A stretch of DNA of 64,000 nucleotides, taken from Rhyacophila brunnea (Eukaryota; Arthropoda; Insecta; Trichoptera; Rhyacophilidae). Shown in pieces: positions 59,848-64,000 of the stretch. The notes beneath the pieces were generated by a model, which ran no database searches, was not told where the DNA came from, and was given only the letters and a program-made list of their open reading frames with translations. The position numbers and the translations under genes are program-made. How positions within the stretch are numbered: position 1 is the first letter of the stretch; the number at the start of each line of letters is the position of its first letter. The stretch lies in contig JAGYXB010001964.1 in NCBI GenBank assembly GCA_022495005.1, positions 496,001-560,000 on the forward strand, written 5' to 3'.

Positions 59848-60425
59848 ATGCTGCGATTACATTATGATCACGTCACATGCTCGCACAGCAATAAATTTAG
59901 TCTATGGTTTTGTCATTCCGTAGAATATTCTGAATGATCACTATCTCTATAAATTCAATGACAAACTCTAATGTATTAGTATTTTGAATTACTATTCATT
60001 ATTCATGCTAATTTCAATTCATTTTAACAGTTTGTGTGTGTACGTTAAAGTTACTTGCGATATTGCATCCCTAGATAATATTTTGAACAGAACTCAACCA
60101 GCAGACTATAGATAAAATTTAATAGAAAATCATCGATCACTAAAAACAAAGAACACACGATTTTGACGTGAGTCAAAAATGTGTAGGCCTGCAGAGAATA
60201 GAAAAAAATGTTCACTGACTAGTGTGGTTCATGATGTAGAACGCGATACGTGTGAGGTGACCTCATTGTTGTTCTGGCAATTTCGACAGATTTTGCTAAC
60301 AATATTTGCTTTTGGTTCAAAATGTGCTACCGGATGAGAGCATCAATCTGATAACATTTTAAATACAAGAAAAATAACATTATACACTTTCTCTCCGGCA
60401 GCTTGCTGTAACAGCACATAACGAG
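59848..60425. repeat. Harbinger-like MITE relative, eroded
   Basis: Internal blocks (TTACTTGCGATATT, GGTGACCTCATTGTTGTTCTGG) match 48571-49006. The ends TTATGCTGCGATTAC and GTAACAGCACATAA are roughly inverted. Boundaries uncertain. Confidence 0.55.
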
Positions 60426-61139
60426 ATGATAATGTATTTGATTAACCTCGAAGGACTATTCGAAAACATCCAATTTCAACAAATTGATCGCGATGAAGAA
60501 TGCATTTATTTTTGTGTGATTTTAAAATAAATAAAATGCAATTACCGATTCATATGGAAGTGAATAATTCGCTACACGGCCAACTTTTTTGGAACGGATC
60601 TTAGCTGTAAAGCGAGGTATAAGTGTACTTTTTTATTGCTTTATCTAAATAATATAATACACAATAATGGTTATGTTGTGGCGTATTGGTAGCACTTCTT
60701 TTACAAGCGTTCATTGTCCAATATATTACATTCTTATTGATAATAAATAATTTGATTGTACACATGATTGCAAACTTTTTTTATACAGTATTTTACATTC
60801 GTGAAGATTTTGATTGGCATATTATTTAGTACCCAATTCGCTCAGAAAACACATGAAAATGTTTAGATCTTACCTACCTACTTTGCGTAGGTACTTGTGG
60901 CAGGTAGTGTTAATAATAATAAATAATAAAAACACAGAATCCAGTGGTGTTCGAAGAAGAACTACACCGCCAAAGACAATATAAAATAAATAAATACAGT
61001 AGGTAAAATAAATGGGTAACATTGTTGGGAGGCACCGGATCACGGATGATGCCAGGAATAAAATTACTTAAATAAAATCCGGGGTTCCTCAACATTACCG
61101 TTATCAAAATAGAAGAGCGCCAGTCCAACAGAAAGAGTG
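60426..61139 (-). other. probable Sirt7 3' UTR and flank
   Basis: Follows the Sirt7 stop codon on the minus strand. The first AATAAA in that direction is near 60632-60637 (TTTATT on plus). No other feature recognised. Confidence 0.35.
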
Positions 61140-63767
61140 TTACCTCTTTCGCCGTCTATTTTTACGGAAACCTTTCCCAAACCAGCCGGCCTGTGGCGAG
61201 GGGTCAGCGTCGCCGTTGGATTTGCTATTGTCACTTACACTAGTTTGAACACGACTTTTGAGATCAAAGTTGCACTTATTATTATTATTGACTTTGCCGT
61301 CATCGGACGGCGAATGTTTGCGGGTGTCGTTCTCCGAGGCGGACGTAGCGTCGTCGTCGCCGCTCGCTTCAGAAGACTCCGATTCACCGCAGCAGTCGCA
61401 CATCACCGCCTTGTCGTTGTGCCATTTTTCGAATCTATCGTCCGAGTTATACGCTGCATAAAAATTACACGAGCGCGATTTGTAATGCTGTCGGCAGAAT
61501 TCGCACTGAGGTTCGTTTTTTCTTTTTGTTTTCTTCCGCGCCAGAAGCTTCAGATTAGTTTTGTTCGCGATATTCCTGATGGTTTTACTGCTGCTTCTTA
61601 AAACCGGAACGACCGGTTTGCCTTTGAGCATCAATTTCTGTCCGAATCGTATCAGATTCACTGAATTGAAAACACTTTTGAAGTCATACTGAACGTAGAA
61701 CGGCACCGGATTTATTATGCTGTGCAGTCCAGAATAGGCATACTGCAATTCGCCACGGCTGACCGATAGGGTGTTCTGAATTATCGCCCGAGTTATGGAC
61801 TGACATTTTCTGTTAAAATTTCGGTTGGAGTGGCAGAAGAACTCTTTGAAAATGGAAATATTCTCAATGCTATCCTTGTTGACACTTCTCACGGGCGGAA
61901 TAATTTTCTTGGTGAGACACCTGCTAAGTATTCCATTGACGGGGTTCTTCACTCTGACGTGTTTGAAAGTTAAATCGACGGCTTCATCTACGCCCACAAT
62001 TGCAGGCTTCTTCCTGAGAGAGCTGCTCTTAGACAAATACAGTGGCGGCTTTGGAACTTTCAAAATGCACGGGACATCCGTTGTCTTATTTGTGAAATGA
62101 TTCAAGGACGCATCCGACTGTAGTTTAGCACTAAAATCTAACGGTTCATTGACTGACGCTTCATTTGTCACGTCGACGAGATCGACAGAATTACCAGGAC
62201 TCAGGGTAGAAACTTGGAAGTTTTCTGTATTAGAAATATTTTTAGCTGTGTCTTTCAACCGACGAAAATTTCTCAGAGAGTTTGCCAATTTACTCTTATC
62301 ACCGAGTTTATTATCTAATGAAAAGTTCTTCATCAAACCGTTCGATAAATTCGTAATATTTTCATTTATTTGAATGTTTCTATGAACTATCTTCTCTGTC
62401 GATTCTTCAGATAAACGATTGTCATCTATTTCACTCTTAATGATTTCAGTTTTAACACTGGTCACCCCGTTTTGACCGTTAATGGAAAATTTCTTTGGTT
62501 CTGATGAGCCGTTCACTTCCACCGGCTGATGTATGTTGTCATTTATTTCTTGGCCGGTGTCCAACAGCGGTATTTCACATTTACTCTCACACTTGACAGC
62601 ACCAGGCTTTGCGTGGTCATCGTCGTCATCGCACGTCTTCGGGGCGCTCTCCGGGTCGGTCTGTTGAAACTTGTCGCATTTCGTCGGCGAGACCTTTGAC
62701 TTATTAACTAAAAGAATACTGACTTTGTGAATTTCGTTCTCGCCGGTTTTCATTTCGACGTGAACCCTTTCGAACTCCTGAGCCAAGATCTCCATGGATA
62801 TGCCTTCCGTTCCGCCTATACTCTGATTGCTGCGAGCGTTATTGCATTCGGAAGCTTCGGAATCACTTTTAATGATGGCATTAATTTTAACATTGCTTAT
62901 TTTCGTCACTTGCACATTATCTGAGTATTGGCATTTTGTGAATGCCTCCTTTTCCTGGACATTAACAGTGCAACTGAAATCTACCGTTTTCAACTTGACC
63001 TTCACATCTTCCTTGACATTCATTGGCATATCTTCACCTTGAGGTATCTTCATTTGAATATTATTGATATCGCCGTTTATAGCTGCTTCACCTTTAACTA
63101 AACTTTCACTAATCTCATCATCTACAGATTCAGACTTACATGATATTGTATTAAGTATATTATTGCTACTATAAATGACCGATTTATCATCGTCTCTCAC
63201 TTTAGGAATGGACAAGTCTTCCGGCAAGTCGTCTACGTTCATTTTAAGCTTAAGTATATTCAATGGACAATCATCATCGGGATCGTCCACTTCCATTCCT
63301 TTACCGTTCACTTCGGTTTCTTCATTATCTATTTTCTCGACCTGCTCCTGTTTTTCTTCGTCTTCTTTTACCAACGGAGACCTGATGAGCATGGGCTGCG
63401 TCGTAGTGTGCAATTCCCTGGGAGACAAGTAACTGGTGTGAGCGAATATCGGATCGTGAAATCTCTGATACTTTGGCGTGGTCAAGTTTAAATATTGCAT
63501 GAGGAGCTCCATGACGCGGTCGCACTTCCCGTTGATTTTGAGGGCGGCCACGTCGTCCTTGGGCGTCCATTGCAAGTTGACGATGAAGATGGCAGGCCTG
63601 TGCTTGGGGGCTCGGTCCATGGCCCACAGCCAAGGATACTTCTTGAGTACTTTGAGACTGGAGCCCAAGCAGAGGATGACATCTGCTTTCGCTGCGTGAT
63701 ACAGAGCCCCTGACCAGTTCAGTGGCCACTGAGCTATGCCTCTCTCCCCAAAGTGGACGATGGAATC
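61140..63767 (-). CDS. Sirt7: Sirtuin 7, last coding exon (C-terminal half of catalytic domain plus long extension)
   Basis: Partial gene. The exon begins after a TTTGCATAG acceptor (AG at 63769-63768 on the minus strand) in phase 0 and runs 875 codons to TAA at 61142-61140. Its first 100 residues match the end of the class IV sirtuin fold: HFGER (5-9), [15 protein letters not shown] (32-46), NLQWTPKDD (64-72) and [14 protein letters not shown]. These include the NAD-binding GSS and NLQ segments. Sirt7 is an NAD-dependent deacylase of chromatin and nucleolus. The remaining 775 residues are acidic, Ser/Asn-rich and mostly low-complexity; then come a cysteine cluster (C755, C758, C767, C790, C792, C793, with H761 and H783 nearby), an acidic [11 protein letters not shown] stretch and a basic tail ending RKNRRRKR, possibly a nuclear or nucleolar signal. 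Human SIRT7 is 400 aa in total; insect forms are longer. The Rossmann start, HG motif and zinc ribbon must lie in exons right of this window. Confidence 0.93.
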   Translation of the reverse strand, partial: DSIVHFGERGIAQWPLNWSGALYHAAKADVILCLGSSLKVLKKYPWLWAMDRAPKHRPAIFIVNLQWTPKDDVAALKINGKCDRVMELLMQYLNLTTPKYQRFHDPIFAHTSYLSPRELHTTTQPMLIRSPLVKEDEEKQEQVEKIDNEETEVNGKGMEVDDPDDDCPLNILKLKMNVDDLPEDLSIPKVRDDDKSVIYSSNNILNTISCKSESVDDEISESLVKGEAAINGDINNIQMKIPQGEDMPMNVKEDVKVKLKTVDFSCTVNVQEKEAFTKCQYSDNVQVTKISNVKINAIIKSDSEASECNNARSNQSIGGTEGISMEILAQEFERVHVEMKTGENEIHKVSILLVNKSKVSPTKCDKFQQTDPESAPKTCDDDDDHAKPGAVKCESKCEIPLLDTGQEINDNIHQPVEVNGSSEPKKFSINGQNGVTSVKTEIIKSEIDDNRLSEESTEKIVHRNIQINENITNLSNGLMKNFSLDNKLGDKSKLANSLRNFRRLKDTAKNISNTENFQVSTLSPGNSVDLVDVTNEASVNEPLDFSAKLQSDASLNHFTNKTTDVPCILKVPKPPLYLSKSSSLRKKPAIVGVDEAVDLTFKHVRVKNPVNGILSRCLTKKIIPPVRSVNKDSIENISIFKEFFCHSNRNFNRKCQSITRAIIQNTLSVSRGELQYAYSGLHSIINPVPFYVQYDFKSVFNSVNLIRFGQKLMLKGKPVVPVLRSSSKTIRNIANKTNLKLLARKKTKRKNEPQCEFCRQHYKSRSCNFYAAYNSDDRFEKWHNDKAVMCDCCGESESSEASGDDDATSASENDTRKHSPSDDGKVNNNNKCNFDLKSRVQTSVSDNSKSNGDADPSPQAGWFGKGFRKNRRRKR

Positions 63768-64000
63768 CTATGCAAATAAAAAAATCATATTAATTTTCTT
63801 CCACTAAGTTCAGCCACCAAATAGAGTTTGCATTGACAGGAGTAGAACAGTGTGTTCTTATAATGTATAATAATCGTAATATCCAAATGATATCTAATGG
63901 ATGACTGATAGCCATGAATCCATATTCACTCTTGTTGTCCTAGTAAGCTTGTATAAACATAAAGTCACGAGTCACGGGTTCAAACCTGCGGCTAGTCAAA
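63768..64000 (-). other. Sirt7 intron (partial), SINE-like edge
   Basis: Begins with the acceptor of the last Sirt7 exon and has no further exon. A box-B-like GGTTTGAACCCGTG on the minus strand (63975-63988) suggests a tRNA-derived SINE crossing the window edge. Confidence 0.4.

Noticed and set aside
61137..61601. 154-codon plus-strand frame
   Set aside because: It is antisense to the Sirt7 exon, whose frame is supported by homology; several other plus-strand frames up to 63713 are the same kind of shadow.

Overview
This is a eukaryotic, almost certainly insect, nuclear genome window. It is AT-rich, its genes have many introns, and transposable elements fill most of it. The evidence is an insect-type globin, an insect-style Sirt7 with a very long C-terminus, a spliced RpL38, RTE-clade retrotransposon pieces, tRNA-derived SINEs and TTAGG-like stretches. 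I cannot fix the order from sequence alone. Four genes are supported. No bacterial, CRISPR or operon-like feature is present.

Layout. 1-19,500: no host gene seen; a foldback element (477-1148), a three-copy dispersed repeat family, several MITEs, SINEs, an RTE 3' end carrying a retroposed insert (4260-5150), and a second RTE 3' end (19,011-19,440). 19,563-23,087 (+): a complete 173-aa globin gene with three coding exons and introns at the classical B12.2 and G7.0 positions. 24,524-28,387: a degenerate LTR retrotransposon with CCTG target duplications. 29,160-30,340: a GC-rich tandem-repeat island. 30,545-31,930: an older hAT piece, a solo LTR of the same family and an RTE endonuclease fragment. 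32,891-34,857: a pogo-like element carrying a nested hAT element. 35,659-39,653 (-): complete ribosomal protein L38 gene. 41,772-54,226 (+): a nine-exon gene for a 12-finger C2H2/C2HC zinc-finger protein of 772 aa. 54,250-61,130: no gene, mostly MITEs. 61,140-63,767 (-): last coding exon of Sirt7; its earlier exons lie beyond the right edge.

RpL38 and the zinc-finger gene are head to head, and a hAT element that itself contains another hAT sits between their 5' ends. The zinc-finger introns are rich in DNA transposons, two of which landed within about 20 bases of a splice donor. The globin, L38, zinc-finger and Sirt7 genes look like ordinary unlinked neighbours; nothing suggests a shared pathway. 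I found no convincing new biological system. The most useful observations are the N-myristoylation-type start of the globin, the roughly 775-residue Sirt7 extension with a cysteine cluster, the discordant LTR pair, and the precisely dated nested insertions.
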